Below are positions 1 to 13,300 of a DNA stretch of 64,000 bases, in pieces; position 1 is the first letter of the stretch; every line of letters starts with the position of its first letter. Source of the stretch: Celoporthe dispersa. Its lineage: Eukaryota > Ascomycota > Sordariomycetes > Diaporthales > Cryphonectriaceae. Under the pieces are notes generated by a model, which worked only from the letters and a program-made list of their open reading frames with translations, made no database searches and was not told the DNA's origin. Location: assembly GCA_016584495.1 (NCBI GenBank), contig WAID01000005.1, positions 1,748,501 through 1,812,500 on the forward strand, given 5' to 3'. A program made the position numbers and the translations under genes.

Positions 1-3000
1 GAAGAAGCTCCTCTGACGAAAAGGCAGCGCGATTTCATCCAGCACCATCTCTGTAGAGCCTTCAACCGCGTCTCCGTCCTCAACCTATCTTGAGAGCAGT
101 CTTGAGTCGACAGGTGCTTCATCGACGGTACTGGGGTCATCCTCACCAGCCTCTAGGTAGGTCTCTTCTGTGGTTTAACACTACCCTGGCCCTTGACTAA
201 TCTTGTACACAAGCAGTGTCTCTTCGAGCTGGTCTACCCCTGCCTTGTCCACCCGGCCTGAGCTCTCAACAACAACGCCTCTGAGCAGTGCGACGGCTGT
301 CAATAGTACAGTTCTATCAAGTAGCTCAGCACCAACATCTGTGCCATTCACAAATTCAAGGTATGCGAAATAACTTCTCACCAGCCAAGCCAGCCACCTG
401 GCTCCAATGGAAGGCTGGATAAGTTGTTTGATGAGGATTGTTTAGCTGATTCCGCAGTGCTACTCCCGCTTCAACTCCCGCCACCTCGCCGATTTCTCCT
501 CCATCGGAAAGTTCAAGGTTAGTCAAGTAACAGAGAGCGAGGAAGGGGATGACAAGACAGAAAGGGCCTCAGTATGTGGTCGTAGTGCTGACCATTTGCG
601 CAGCGAGACATCATCCGCCGGGCCTTCATCACTGCCTTCAACTGGAGTTCCGGTCCCTTCAAGCTCGTCCTCAACCGGAGTCAACCCATCCTCGACGACG
701 GGCCCGGGCACGACAGGAACTGAGACTTCCTCCAATGCTCCCAGCTCAAGCTCTATTGTAATCAGCACAAGGTCGTCCAGTCTACCGCCCGGGGATAGGA
801 GGTAAGTCAGGATGACAGTTTCGACCGCGTAAAGAACGTTCTCTAATCATCACCATATCCTAGTTCGACCACCAATCCCTCTGCCTCAATTTCTGGATCG
901 TCCGACATTTCAACTGGCAGTGCATCGTCTGGGACCCTTACGAGCCCCGCCACTTCACCAGCGGAGCCCTCGAGTATTTCCAGCTTGGTGACCAGGTAAA
1001 TAACTTTCTACGAGATTCACCATCTTATCCTTACTGATGTTGCGGCAGCTTGACTGTGACGCATCCAACCGCATGGCCATCGTCTCTTCTCAATGGTACC
1101 TGGCCTGGCTCTTGGCCTTCCACGTGGACGTTTCCTGGGGAGCCATCTTCGGCGTAAGGCACACCCTCATGTCTAGTTCCTACCATATCTCATGCTCACA
1201 TCAAGTCAATACAGACCGGTGCCTCCGCCATCAAGCAGTGGACTTCCTCTGACAACATCTAGCGTCACTTCATTGCCATCACCCGTGAATAGCAGGTAAA
1301 GACGAGGCCTCATAAAATTAGAACAAATCAAAGATCACATCACTGACTAGAATCACATAGTACCGCTATTGTTGCGTCACCCTCACCAGAATCCTCTGCG
1401 CCTGCGTCTTCGCTCACTGCGAGCAGCCCAGGGTAAGCTATCTCCAAGTGTGCACATCTGTACCATATCAGGGCTAAGAAGGGTGGTCACAGATCCTCCG
1501 CAGTATCATCTGCCACCCCGTCGACAGGCTTGTCCCCCCCTTCAACATCGCTGAGCGGTTCGAGGTAAGTCAGCAGGCATATTGTCTTGAGTTGTTGAGT
1601 CCTAGGGAGCTCACTAAATTGGTAAAGCACTTATGTCGCATCTACAACCAGCACTACCACCTTCACGAGCAGCTTCACGACGATCATTGCCACCAACGCC
1701 TCAACGACGCAGATCACAGACTTGACGACTACAGAGGCCACGACCGTGTAAGAAGATGCCAATCTCTAGTTTCCATGGCTTCTCGGGCATATATGCTACA
1801 TGTCCAGCGCATAGCTCTCCCTGGAAGCGTCCTTGCTGACGAATGCGAGCAGAACTTGGCCGCCGCTATCATCAGCACCCTCGGGGCTGTCTTGGAGTTC
1901 AAGGTGCGCAGAAGGGGGATCATGTCTCGGACCATTTTTAATTTCTTGTTGCTAATGGTCGAAACTAGCCCGGCGGCACCCTCATCTGCCACAATTTCAC
2001 CCTCATCGCCGCCATCCGTGGGGCTCTCATCGTCGAGCGTCGCATCTTCAGACCTTGTCTCCTCAGGTGGCACCGCGCCAGGCTCTTCTTCGCCCACTGC
2101 TCCAGCGACTGGATTAACTTCCCCGAGTGCCTCTGGGCCTGGCGTGGTCCCCTCCTCGTCCTGGGAACCAGCGTCCTCGGGCCTGCCGTCTTCGAGCTGG
2201 TCGTCTGCGAGTACCCCTCCAGGGAATTTGACCCTTCCAGGAACCCTCCCACCAGTCCCGTCTACCTCGAGCAGTCCTTTGTCGGCTGGCCCAAGCTCGG
2301 CAAGTCCTTCTGAACCGATTCCTGCCTCGTCGGGAATGTCGGCCACATCCCTGCCATCCTCGAGCGTATCTTCATGGAACGCAACGTCGTCGGGAGTGCT
2401 GTCGTCACCCAGCTCTCCGTCATTGAGTACTGGGGCGTCGGGAGGACCCTCTTCAGGCGCCACTGGGCCTGCATCACTGTCTTCAAGCAGTTCAGTGCCG
2501 AGCGGAACGGGCTCACTGTCCCCTCTTCCTCCGGTTGGCTCGAGCACCACCAGCTCTGCAAGTCTTGGCCTGCCACTCACTACAACCAGCAGCGTCGTGA
2601 CAATGGTTATTACAGAGCTCTCAACATCCGGAACCACCCACCGGACAATCACCGTCGTTGAGACCATGACCTCCGACACATTCACCACGTCGTCGCCGGC
2701 AGTCGTCTCTGCACCGGAACCTTCCAGCAGTGGCGTTCTGACAACCTACATCCCGACCACCCTCACCAGCAGCTATGTCACGATCGTCGCCACCAATGAC
2801 TCCACGGCACAGATCACGGATCTTACCACCACCGAGGTTACGATCTTCACCCTCAGCTCGTCCTCAACAGTTTCACTGAGCAGTGGGAAAGGCACAACGA
2901 CCGAAGCCAGCATCTCGCCATCGTCTCCGTCCCTGATCTCGCCGGGCGGGTCTGGTCCGACCAGCTCGAGTGGTCCTCTCTTGACGACTGTCATAATTCC

Positions 3001-5409
3001 ACCGCCGAGCTCTCTGTCAGTCCTGTCAAACCCTGTGCCATCGTCCTTGCTCCCTGTTTCCAGCAGCTTGGCCGGGCCGAGCCCCGCATCATCGAGCTAT
3101 CCAGCCGTTGGGCTTCCGTCGTCGGCTGGGTCGGGCATCCCATCCTTATCTTCAACTGTATCGGGACCAGCTTCCTCACCAGTTGAGACCTCACCTGCCA
3201 TGTCGACTACAATAGTCTCGTCATCTGCATCTCCATCTGGACCGTCTTCCATGCCATCTGGACCATCTTCCGGCGCATCTAACCCACCGAGCTCTGGCTC
3301 GCCCTCAACATCTGCGGCACCCATGACTGCGAGCACTAGCCCAGCGACCACACTCGACGGTGGCAAGCCAAGTTCCTCGGGCGTCTCTCCTGCATCCTCT
3401 CCGCTATCGAGCATCGGCAATCCCAGTTCCAGCACCGGTACGGGCTCACCGTCTTCACCAAACAGCAACATTGGTGCTCCGACATCTCAGCTTAGCAGCG
3501 CAACATCGGGATCGCTCTCGGCGACTGCATCCATCCCCGGAGGGACTAGTGGGGGCCCCCCAGGCACAGGCAGCTCTGGGACAGCAGCCTCGAGCTTTTC
3601 GACTGGGTCGGGCCCCTCTGGGACAAGTAGCTCGTATCCGGGGTTGGCGTCCAGCAGCGCATCACTGACAGGGCCGGCGGCCTCGGGCTCCAGCTCGTCG
3701 ACCCCTGGTAATGGCTACCCTTCATCCCTCCCTGGATTCTCAGGACCTCCCACCGCATCACCTTCGGCTGTCGAGATGGGTTCGAGCTCCTCTCCAGGCC
3801 TGGCATCATCCGCACCCATCCCATCGCTGTCGTATCCAGAGAGCGAGCCAGCCACGAGCACTTCAAGCTCGAATCCTGTAAGTGAAGACTCTCTTCTGCA
3901 CGCTCGACACTGCCGATTTAACACATAGCTGGCTAACACAACAGCAGGTTCCGACATCAGCGCCTTACATAGTTAGCATAGGACCTTCGAGTGCCGCCCC
4001 AGGCTCGTCATCGTCTCAACAGCTTTCTCCATCAGATGGGCTGACTCCCACCCCTTACGGAATTCCCGAGACGACCTTGGAAGCTTCGAGGTCCTCGACT
4101 TCTCTGGTGAGCGGGGCTGTGAGCGGCTCGGCCGATCCGTCGAACCTGTATTCGACATCGGGGGTACTGCCATCATCATCATCATCCTCGCCAGCCACAG
4201 AGCCTGGTGCTGGCAGCCCGACCTACCCCGCTGGACCCCCTCTCACGTCTTCCGGCAGTCCATCTGGTCCTCCATACAGTCTAGGACCCCCAGTCTCTGA
4301 GACTACACCTATAGGCTCGCCAAGTTCCTCCGTCGCCACTGGACTGTCGTCCAGCATGCCCTCCGGCGGCGGTGATAGCTCATCAACCACAGCTGGCACA
4401 GGACCCGCATCGATGTCGCCAGCGACGAGTCCTACAAGTTCAGGGACCGACCCTACGGGCCCAGGGTCCACGAGCACATTTCTGACGAGCACGTTGCCTG
4501 CAGGCACCAGCTCAGGGCCGTTCCCTGGCGGATATAGTTATCCGGCCTCCTTCCCGTTGCCCGACACGGCCTCCTCCTCGGCCGGGGCCAAGGCAACGGA
4601 TGGATGCGACCGATGGGTTGGTGTGGAGGTCATTATCATGGTTGACGAAGTCGAGGTGTGCCCTGAGGGGGAGACCAGTAAGTGTTCTTATGCCTGACCA
4701 TGCCAGACGAGCCCTCGCAGGCTGACAATGCGATGCAGTCACAACGACATCGACCGAGACGTATGAGATCCTGACACGGTCTATCTGCGCCACCTCGATG
4801 GTGGGCGCCCCGTGCTACGTCTGTGCCCTGGGGCTGCCATCTGGTGCTGATCTCGTCACCGTCACCGTAGTGAGTCTCTCCAGAGAAAACCCTGACACAT
4901 ACAGATGACCAAGTCTCTCCTTTTCCCCCGCTAACAGAGCCGACCCGCAGACAAGCAACAGCAAAACACTCGATCCCGAGCCCACCCTTGCGGTCCAGTT
5001 CTGTGAGAACTGCGAGCGTGCCGTCCTGAAGACTCACATCCCCGGCCTCGAGCCTGGCGGCGAGTGCTACGACTGCACAACATCCTCCTCCTCCTCCTCC
5101 TCCTCCTCCTCCGCCTCGGGGGTGGCAGCGCCGGCGATGTCAACAGCGACACTAACACTCTCCGACACTGAGACCATCTCTATGGTGTCATCGGGTTACC
5201 CGACTGCGGGGGCCTCCTCTTCCTCCTCAGAACCCCTCCCCACGCCGACCCCGACCACTGCGGTAGCTGCATCGACGGGCATCGTACCTTACGGGCCACC
5301 GATCGCATCGCCTACGTATGTTACTGCAGGCTCTGGACGCTCCATCCTCCTGCATGCTGGGCTACTCGGGGCTGCGATGATGATGGCTGTGCTCGTCCTT
5401 GTCTTGTGA
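1..5409 (+). CDS. Large Ser/Thr-rich GPI-anchored mucin-like wall protein, 5' end outside the window
   Basis: The gene is multi-exon and enters the window in an intron. Exons read as 28-156, 217-360, 458-517, 604-801, 864-995, 1049-1153, 1215-1295, 1361-1432, 1493-1564, 1628-1747, 1853-1903, 1969-3877, 3948-4677, 4739-4869 and 4951-5409, giving 1463 visible residues. The first eleven exons are whole-codon units joined at phase 2, mostly as AG|N. The product is dominated by Ser, Thr, Pro, Gly and Ala, as in O-mannosylated wall mucins. Near the C-terminus is a Cys-bearing module (CDRW, VCPEG, CYVC, CENC, CYDC), then a TCC-coded poly-Ser run, then a Gly/Ser omega-like site and a hydrophobic tail ending in LVLVL, as expected for a GPI signal. 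The signal peptide is not in view. Function is inferred: cell-wall structure or adhesion. The module matches no family I can name. Confidence 0.82.
5082..5112 (+). repeat. TCC trinucleotide run coding for poly-Ser
   Basis: About ten uninterrupted TCC codons lie inside the last exon of the GPI mucin gene, between the CYDC pair and the C-terminal Ser/Pro stalk. Such a run is prone to length change between strains. Confidence 0.9.
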
Positions 5410-8400
5410 TCAGGCAAGGGAAGAGAAGAGGGGGAGGGGAGGTCTTGATCATTATTTTTTTCTCTTTCTTTTCGACTCTCTGCCCCGTATATTCTATCTC
5501 GAGGGGTGGAGCTGCTGCAAGGCGCAAGTCGGGCATTTAAAACTGCTTCTCTCTTTTTTTTCTTTTCTTTTCTTTTTTCTTCTTCACTCTTTTCCTTTCC
5601 TCTCCCTCGCTCGATCTCATTTTTTCCTCTTCTTTTTCTTCCTTCGCTAATTAGAGCATGAGCCTGGAGGTCGATTGGTGATCATCCATCCAGATCTAGA
5701 ACATCTCAAAGACCAAGAAGAAGGAAAGAATTCCCGTCCATGCAACAGAATGACGGGTGTAATTTGATTCTCTCCTTTTTAGTATTTAAATATATGACTC
5801 GTGTCCCGACGGGGAGGGTGGTAGGAAAGTCGTCTTGGAATTTTTACTAGATAGAATTTCGGCCCATCTACGTATCTGTCTTGTAGACGCCCTCAATCTT
5901 TCGTCTCTTTGTCCCAGCGCAGTGATGTGAGACCTATCAACCTACCTACTTACCCAGCGGTCTACCCGCTCGCAACATAACACAAATCCGACCATACCTA
6001 CCGTCAGATCCGTCAAATGCCGTCCAGACACCCTCAGACCGGCGGCCTCCAGCCCATAAGCAAGCGGTGGCGAGACAAACGGGCTCACCCTTCCGAGAGA
6101 TGCGCGCAGTGCTCGCATGAGGGGGGGGGGGAGATCGACTTCCTCATTCGGCAACCGGGAGGGTGTTTCAAGGCATGTCATTGGTTCTGAGCGCCCGCCC
6201 AAAAATCCCTTGGCGATTGAACGTCATTGTGGGTGTGTGCTTGTGTGGGTGTGGCTTGACCCCTCACCTCTCGTCCTGTCTATCTTTTTCCCAAAACGGT
6301 GCGCTGTGTGGCGAATGCATGTCTGATTTGGGTACTGTGGGTTTTTTCGGTGTTTTTTTTTCTTCTGTTTTAGCTGGCCTAGGCTTAAGGATACTTGGCG
6401 CATACATTTACATGATACATATAAACGCGTAGGCATGACCACCATGACAGACCGGCGAATGGAACGGGCGGTGAGGGTGTGGGAGAGACAGGGAGTTTTG
6501 GTACCTCGCGGTTGGGAGCTTGGGCTTTGTACGTTATCTGTGGTGACGTGCACATCCTGCTCTGGTTAGAGGTGTCTCCTTGTCCTTGCCCTTTGGGTTA
6601 AGATAATCCCCCTTCTGCACCTTGTGTGTGGCACCCTCGTGGCACCCAGGGGGAGCCACGGTGGCAGCTGAAACATGCATGTTGATCGCCCGGCCACTGG
6701 GGACCCGCGCAGCTGCGACCCGTCCCCCTTCCTTCCTCACCGGGCAGAGAGGAGCAACGCTGAGAAGGTACGTCGCTGCGTACAGTTTATTCCTACTTGT
6801 TGAAGACTGTGGCTAGTGCATCCCACCCCCTGGCTGGTACATGTGGTGCAGGTACTCTGTCGAGGACACTTGCTAAACGCTCTAGCCCCGGGGCCGTACA
6901 ATGTACAACATCAGAAGAAAACAAAAACAAACCAAAAAAAAAAAGAGACAGAAAGGCCAGAACGGGTATCGTCTCGACTCTATGGTCTGGGAGGCAGCCC
7001 ATGAGATCGTCAGACACAGAAACATCTGTTCCCACCTGTGGTCATCAGTTGGTAACTCCCAAGAGTCTTCGCGACACCAGACGCAGGTGATCGACCCCAT
7101 GCTGCCCGTGCTAGCTAGCTGGTGACTACTATGTACCTGACTACTATGGTAGCAGTGGTAACGCTGTGCTGGTAAAGTACTCATCATGCCGTGGCAGTAG
7201 TACCGCGGTGTACCTTGCGCCCTGCTCCGGGCCCCATCCCCTTTTTCCCTTGCTCTGGCGGTGGCCCCTTCCCTCCCCTCCCCCCCGGCGCGCGCCCCGG
7301 CTGCCGTGAAGACAGGGTACAAAGTACATAGTTACATCTTGCCATTGCCTTCCTAGACAAGCCCAGCGCCACGGTCCGTCTAGACCAGATGTGGCGAGTG
7401 AGACACAATTAATTAAAAAGATAGAAAGAAAGAAGAAAAAAAAGAGAATGGAAACCACTCTCCCCTTGCAGCCTGCAGCCCGCAAGGTACGCCTGCGACC
7501 CTGTCTTAGTCTACACACGTCTTCAGCTCGGTGGACTGCCCCTGAGGCCACCTACCTGTTCTTGCCCTTTTTGAGAGAGAGAGGGAGGGAGGGAGGGAGG
7601 GAGGATGAACACGCAGGGTGGCAAATACGACAGTATAGCAAGCCACACCGAGCGGTCTCACCGGGTGGTTGGCCCTCTCCGTCTATCTCTCTGTCTCGTC
7701 ACCTGTGGCTGAACGCGCAAGCCTCGCCACACCTAATGCATCTCCCCGAAAGCCAACCCGGAGGAGACAGAGGGGAACCAACCACCCGCCATGGCCCCCC
7801 CCGTCACTGTGGCTTGCGTGGTAAAAACCTCGGCGGGCAAACCTCACACAGGGCTCAGAGATAAGGCCACCAGGCGATCGTCTCGAGGCCCAATTGGCAG
7901 GGCTACGATGGGGTTCCGACTCCAGCTGAGGATTGGGTTTCGGGGGCGGAGGAGGAGGAGGAGGAGGAGGAGGAGGAGGGCGCACATGCAGCCGCGGAGC
8001 AAAGCCCCTCGACGGGATCTCGTGCATCCGGCTGGAATTGTGTGCCATGAGAGAAACAGATAGGCCAGCTCTTTTTGTTTTTTTTTTTGTCTTTCTTCTC
8101 TGTGCAGGGATGCACTGTGGGAGAGAATAGGCTGGCTGGTTCTGGGCGCCAAACGGTCGCCAAAAACCTTGGGCATGGATACCCCCCCCTTCCGGTGGAT
8201 CAGACAGCGTCCCCGGAGAGTTTATCACCATTATCCCCGTTACGGTTATCGATGTCGACTTCTGGCGGTGCCCATTGTGCCGTATCCTGTTGGGGATACC
8301 ACTCTGCGGTTTGGTCCCTCCCCTCCCCCTAATCTCCTAAAGTCATGGCTCGCTCGACCGTGCTCTCATCTCGCAACGGCGTCTACATATGTCCCCTACC

Positions 8401-10369
8401 GTCCGCCCTCGGTGAGCAGTAGTGGTGGTGCCGGTGGTGATGGTAGTGGTAGTAATAGAGAGAGGGTCATCAGCAGGGTACATGGCGTTCTGTATGCACA
8501 GGTAGGTAAGTAGGCCTTCCCACTGTGTACCATGGCAGGGAAGTTGTGGAACTGCACTGCGTATACCCGGGACCAGAACCTCTCTCGACCTCAAGGGAGA
8601 AAAAAAAGAAAAGAGAACAAAAAAGAGCTACTGGGATTGGCGGAATGGAGGAGGAGGAGGATGGGGACGCCACTGCTGTGGTACTATACACACACCATGT
8701 CAAGTATCTACTAGTACCTACCATACCACATGCACGCAGGAGGACCCTCTGACCTCCACCCTCCGAGGACGGGTCGAGGGCAGCAAGGTGACGAGGCGAA
8801 ATTATCCGTGTCTAGCGTCCAGACATCGATTCTTCCAATCAGGCTCTCAAGATGGGCCATGACAAGGGACCTAAGGGGGCCTCGAGTCTCAGATAATTTC
8901 CCAGCGCATTGATTGAATTTCAGGCGGGAGGCAAGCAAAAGATGGCACCCTAGGTCGTCGTCGTGGTTATGTAGTGATGTGCTCATTCATGTATGTGCTA
9001 GCCAGGGCATACATGCATGCCTGATGAGCCAGGTTGAACTACTTCTGTACCAGGGCCGGGCCTGGCGAGCCTATCTTGAGGTGAGTGCTGTCGTCGTCGT
9101 CGTCCCCCCAGACAGTTCATTCGCACATCTCATCTAGGCGGAGATTAGAGCCCTGCCCGGCTCTCTTGGTACATCACCATCACCACCGCCAATACTACTC
9201 TGTACCGAACCCACCAGTCTTGTCCAGCCAATCACAACTAGGAAAAGCCACACCCATCCCTCGTCCTGAGGCACATAGATAATTCAGCCGCCGCGGGAAG
9301 AAGGGAGGAGAGCGGGGGTTGGGTGTGTTCCAAATAGCTGGTAGCGGGCGATCCTGACCCGGAGATGAAATCCACTGAACGGCAGCCCATATCGCCCCTG
9401 TACGGAACTAGCCGCCGGGGCGCCCTCATCTGCTGCAACACATAGGTAGGCGATGGGAGTGTCAATTTCTGACTGAGAAGGCTGGTGTGTGGTGCGCGCG
9501 CGCACAGAGTCCACCCCGGTGAGGTTCTTCCTCCTCCCTCCCTCGCATTGCTGCCCTAAAGATATTACCGTCACTCTGCTAAAGGTGTATCTCTCGGTGA
9601 CCGTATTCACACATTCGTCCTCCTTCTTCATCTCGCTACCCATCTCAGGCCAGACATTAGTACACCAGCGTTTCCCGTAATACCCAATCAGCCCTCGGCC
9701 TGCCCACGTTTTCGTACACAACAGAGACCGCCCACCTGCAGACCACATAGCACAGGATAACAACACACATACACATCAAGATGATAGTTTCATGTTTCTT
9801 TTTTCTTTCCAGATGACCAGTGTAGATTTGTTTCATGGGGGTTGCCCTCGACCCGCTGTCCACTCGAATGCCCTCGCCCGGTTCTCTCTAGCTGCCAAAG
9901 ATAAAATAATTAAAAAATCAAGAAGTGAAGAAGAGAAGAAAAGAAAGAAAAAAAAAAGATGATGCCGTTTTCCTCGCCTTTATATAAACAAAAGGCCACT
10001 GTCCGTCCCTTTTTGACGACTAGTAATATCCACAAGGAAAACTGGCCCACAACCGGGGGCACTTGGTATCTCAAAGGCTGATTTGCCAACGCCGCGTGTA
10101 TGTATGGTTTATGTGCCGGAAAAAGAAAGACGAAAAGAAAATTATAAGAGGAACAAATGTCAAAATGATGCGTATGCGTGTATGATCGTGTACGTAGTGC
10201 CCTTTTTCCGCTGGTCGTAGTATGCTGAGGGATTACAAAAGACTTGGGTCTAAAGAAATCTCATCTCAAAAATAAAAGGAAAAAAAGGGTTTAAAGACGC
10301 GAGGCTCCGCCTCCCAAGTGCCGCGTGTGTGTGCGTGTGCATGTGCGTGTGCGTGTGTGTGTATCAGGA
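5410..10369. other. Intergenic, no supported gene (about 5 kb)
   Basis: The interval lies between the stop of the GPI mucin gene and the 3' end of the Grainyhead-like gene, so both ends are 3' flanks. It holds pyrimidine-rich tracts (5540-5640), a GGA run (about 7950-7980), GAGG repeats near 7570-7600 and a GTGCGT-type repeat at 10325-10365. Open frames on both strands are short, low-complexity, lack splice-consistent extensions and resemble no family. Untranslated regions of the two flanking genes and non-coding RNAs could lie here but cannot be seen from sequence alone. Confidence 0.6.
7950..7980 (+). repeat. (GGA)n microsatellite
   Basis: A purine run of repeated GGA triplets in the intergenic region. 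It creates long Gly, Arg or Pro runs in the overlapping spurious frames. Confidence 0.85.
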
Positions 10370-13300
10370 TTAAAAGGTAAGCCGAAGTTCGTAGCTGTTC
10401 TGCTGCAGTGTCTGGCCAGTGACCTCATCGTCATCCTCCTCGCCCGGTGCATCGTCCACGGACATCTCCCACTCCCGCTTGACTGGTGCCTTGGGCGGGC
10501 TTGTCTCCACGATGTCGAGCGTCATGTCCTGCCCTTCGGAGAGCTCTCGTATGACGTCGTCATCCATCTCGATCTCGAGGCCGTTGGGCAGCGTGTGTAT
10601 AGCCCGCGAGACGCGGTTGACGTCGATATTCCATTTGGATGCTACCCGTGCGACAAACTCGCTGAGCGTCCGCTGCATGACATAGACGGCCTTGTGGTAC
10701 TCGTTCGCCTTTGGGTCCGCCTGTCTCCGCTTGAGATAAAAGCATGCCACCGGCCGCGGTGCCCGCTCTAGGGGTGGCCGGTAGGACGAGTCCACGCCGA
10801 GGGCCTCGATCCAGCCACTGAGGTTCCCGGCAATGTCCGCCTTGGCGACACGGGTGGGCTGGTCAGAGCCCTGCCGAGACGATGGGTCGGATCCGATGGC
10901 TGGGCGGTCCTGCCACGGCGCGTTGGGCCCTGTGACCGACGCTGCCGAGTGGAGGGACAGCGAGCTTGGGGATGGCGAGACGAGCGACCCGGTGACCGAG
11001 CTGTGTGTGCTGCGGTCCCTCCAGGCCGTGCTCTCTCTGGACTCGACCTTGCTCAGGTCGAGCGAGGGCTCTCCCGGCAGGGGAGACTGGGTGTGCGTCC
11101 ATATCGTCCAGGTCCTCGCCTCGGAGGTACAGCACGCTGACCGGGCGCGTGCTTGTGAACATGTCCTGCAGCGTCTGGAGCTTGAAGTGCAGGTCCTCCT
11201 CCAGCGCGTTGCGAGACCCGCTGCCGCCGTCTGCGGAGCTCGCCGACGACATGGACCACGTGCGCTTGTGCTTGGGGGCCTTTCCGGGCTTCTGGCTGTC
11301 GACAACGCCCTTCGGCTGCGACCCGCCAGCCCGCTTGCGCTTGCCAAAGTCCTTCAGCCCGCTCTCGGCCTGCGTGATCTGCTGCTTGAGCTTGTCGATC
11401 GTCTTCTTGACGTGGGCCACGTCATTGGACAGCTTGCGCTCTGCGCCGTGGTCGCGGAAGAGCTTGACCTTGCAGTAGCATATCTCGGGCGTCTCGTCCC
11501 CTGGCGGCGACGCCACATCGGACGGCAGGAGGCTCGTCTTGGCGCAGAGCCGGACCGGGATGCCTTTGACGCCCTTGGAGTGGCTGAAGTCGGTCGAGAG
11601 GAAGTTGAAGCGCACAGCCACATTGCATTCGACAACGCCATTGACACCAGGCGTCCAGATCACCGAGAACCCGTCAAAGGACGCGCTCTCCAGCTCGACT
11701 CTTGTTCTCTTGTCGTCGCCTTCTGCCGGCTGGCCAGCCTCGACGTACTCCACCGCCTGGAGCTTGCCACCCCTCTGGTGCGCCTCGTTCGTGCCTCGGC
11801 CTTCTTTCCACAGGCTCCAGCAGACGCCGGGCTTCTGCCGCTGCTGGTCGTCCTCGAAGGAGACACGGACGAAGGTCCTGAACCGCGTGCCTGGTGCGAT
11901 AGGAATGGTGGGCGTGGTGTCTACAACGGACAGCGAGTATGCCTGGCCCTTGTTGAGGTACGTGACGGGTATCTCGTCGGCGTGTTTGATCATGGCCGTC
12001 GGGGCGTTCAGGGTGGCATGGAACCGGAATTTTTCTGCTGATGCGGGCATCGGCATATGCATCGGCACGCCGTACTGCCTCTGCTGGAAACCAGCAAGAG
12101 GAGACTGGCCCTGGAAAGCGCTGGCGATCGTTCCCATGCGAGCATCATCGGAGGGGTCAGAGTCCATCGGGGACCCGTCCTGGTCCATGGTCTCGTAGCC
12201 TGTATCCTGGTGGACAAATGTCGAAGGCGCGAAGGCCTGCTGCTGTGGGTGAGGCTGGACGAAGGGGTTGAAGTGATGCGCCTGCTGGTGGAACTGGCTG
12301 GGGTGCATGCCAGTGGCTCCGTGGTGAAAGGCAGCCATGTCCACCAGGGAGGAACCAGACTGTAGGGCTGCATCTGTGGTAGGCATCGAAAGGGGGGTGC
12401 CCAGGCCCATACCGAAGCTCAGCGTCGGGGTGTGCAGGTCGCCAGCCTGAGGGTGATAGATGGTGTTCGTCCCTCCTGGCGTCGGCGTGTAGTAGCCAGG
12501 AGGCGCGTTGGCGAAGTTAGAGAAGGAGAAAGAATTCGGGTCCATCAGGGAGGGCGTGAACCTCCAGGGCTCGTTGGTGGCCCTGGGGGTAGGATCTTGG
12601 TCATGGAACGCTTCATGGCCCAGAGCCCTGCAGAGACAACTCAGTCAGCATCGAGTTCTTGTAGAGCGATAAAGTTGCTGCGCTGCTGATGGGACACATG
12701 GTAACGGCACTTTCAGCCAGCCCAAAGAGGGCCAACAATCACCATGCGCACCATGATGTCTGCCTGCGTGATGGCTTGGCGCATGGTCGCTTGCATGTGA
12801 GAAAATGCCCAGGGTCTTGGTTGAGCCACAGCGAAAGCCTCTCCCCAAGCGCGGGCGCACCGCGGCAAAGCCACACCACAGCGCATGTGCCTGCTGCTAC
12901 TGCACCCCCACACTGCCACTGGGACGGCCAAGTAGGGAGGGCAAGCAGGAAGCTGCCAGCGCATTGCAGCGCCCAGAATCCCAGACAGACCGGCACTATG
13001 CGTGCTGTAAGGCGTAGCGGCCAACACCGGGCCGCGCGCAAGAGAAGGGCGATCTCTCCCCACCAGACTGAAACCAGCCCGACTGGGACGGCAGAAGAAT
13101 GGCAATGCGCCGCAGCATGGCAAAGAAGCCATTATAGTTGAAAGAACAGGATTCAGGCAGAAAAGTGTGCTTTTTTTTTTTTTTTTTTTGGTCGTGGAGA
13201 AAGGGAGGGGCGGGTGTCGGAACGTACCTGTCTTGTGTACCAGATGCGCTGCCCGGGTTTCCAGCTGTAGCTGTCTGTGAAGCAGAGGCGGCGGCCGTGG

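Noticed and set aside
1729..2688. 319-codon open frame on the minus strand
   Set aside because: It is a mirror of the Ser-rich exon: TCN and AGC Ser codons read in reverse as Glu, Asp, Gly and Ala codons. No family resemblance.
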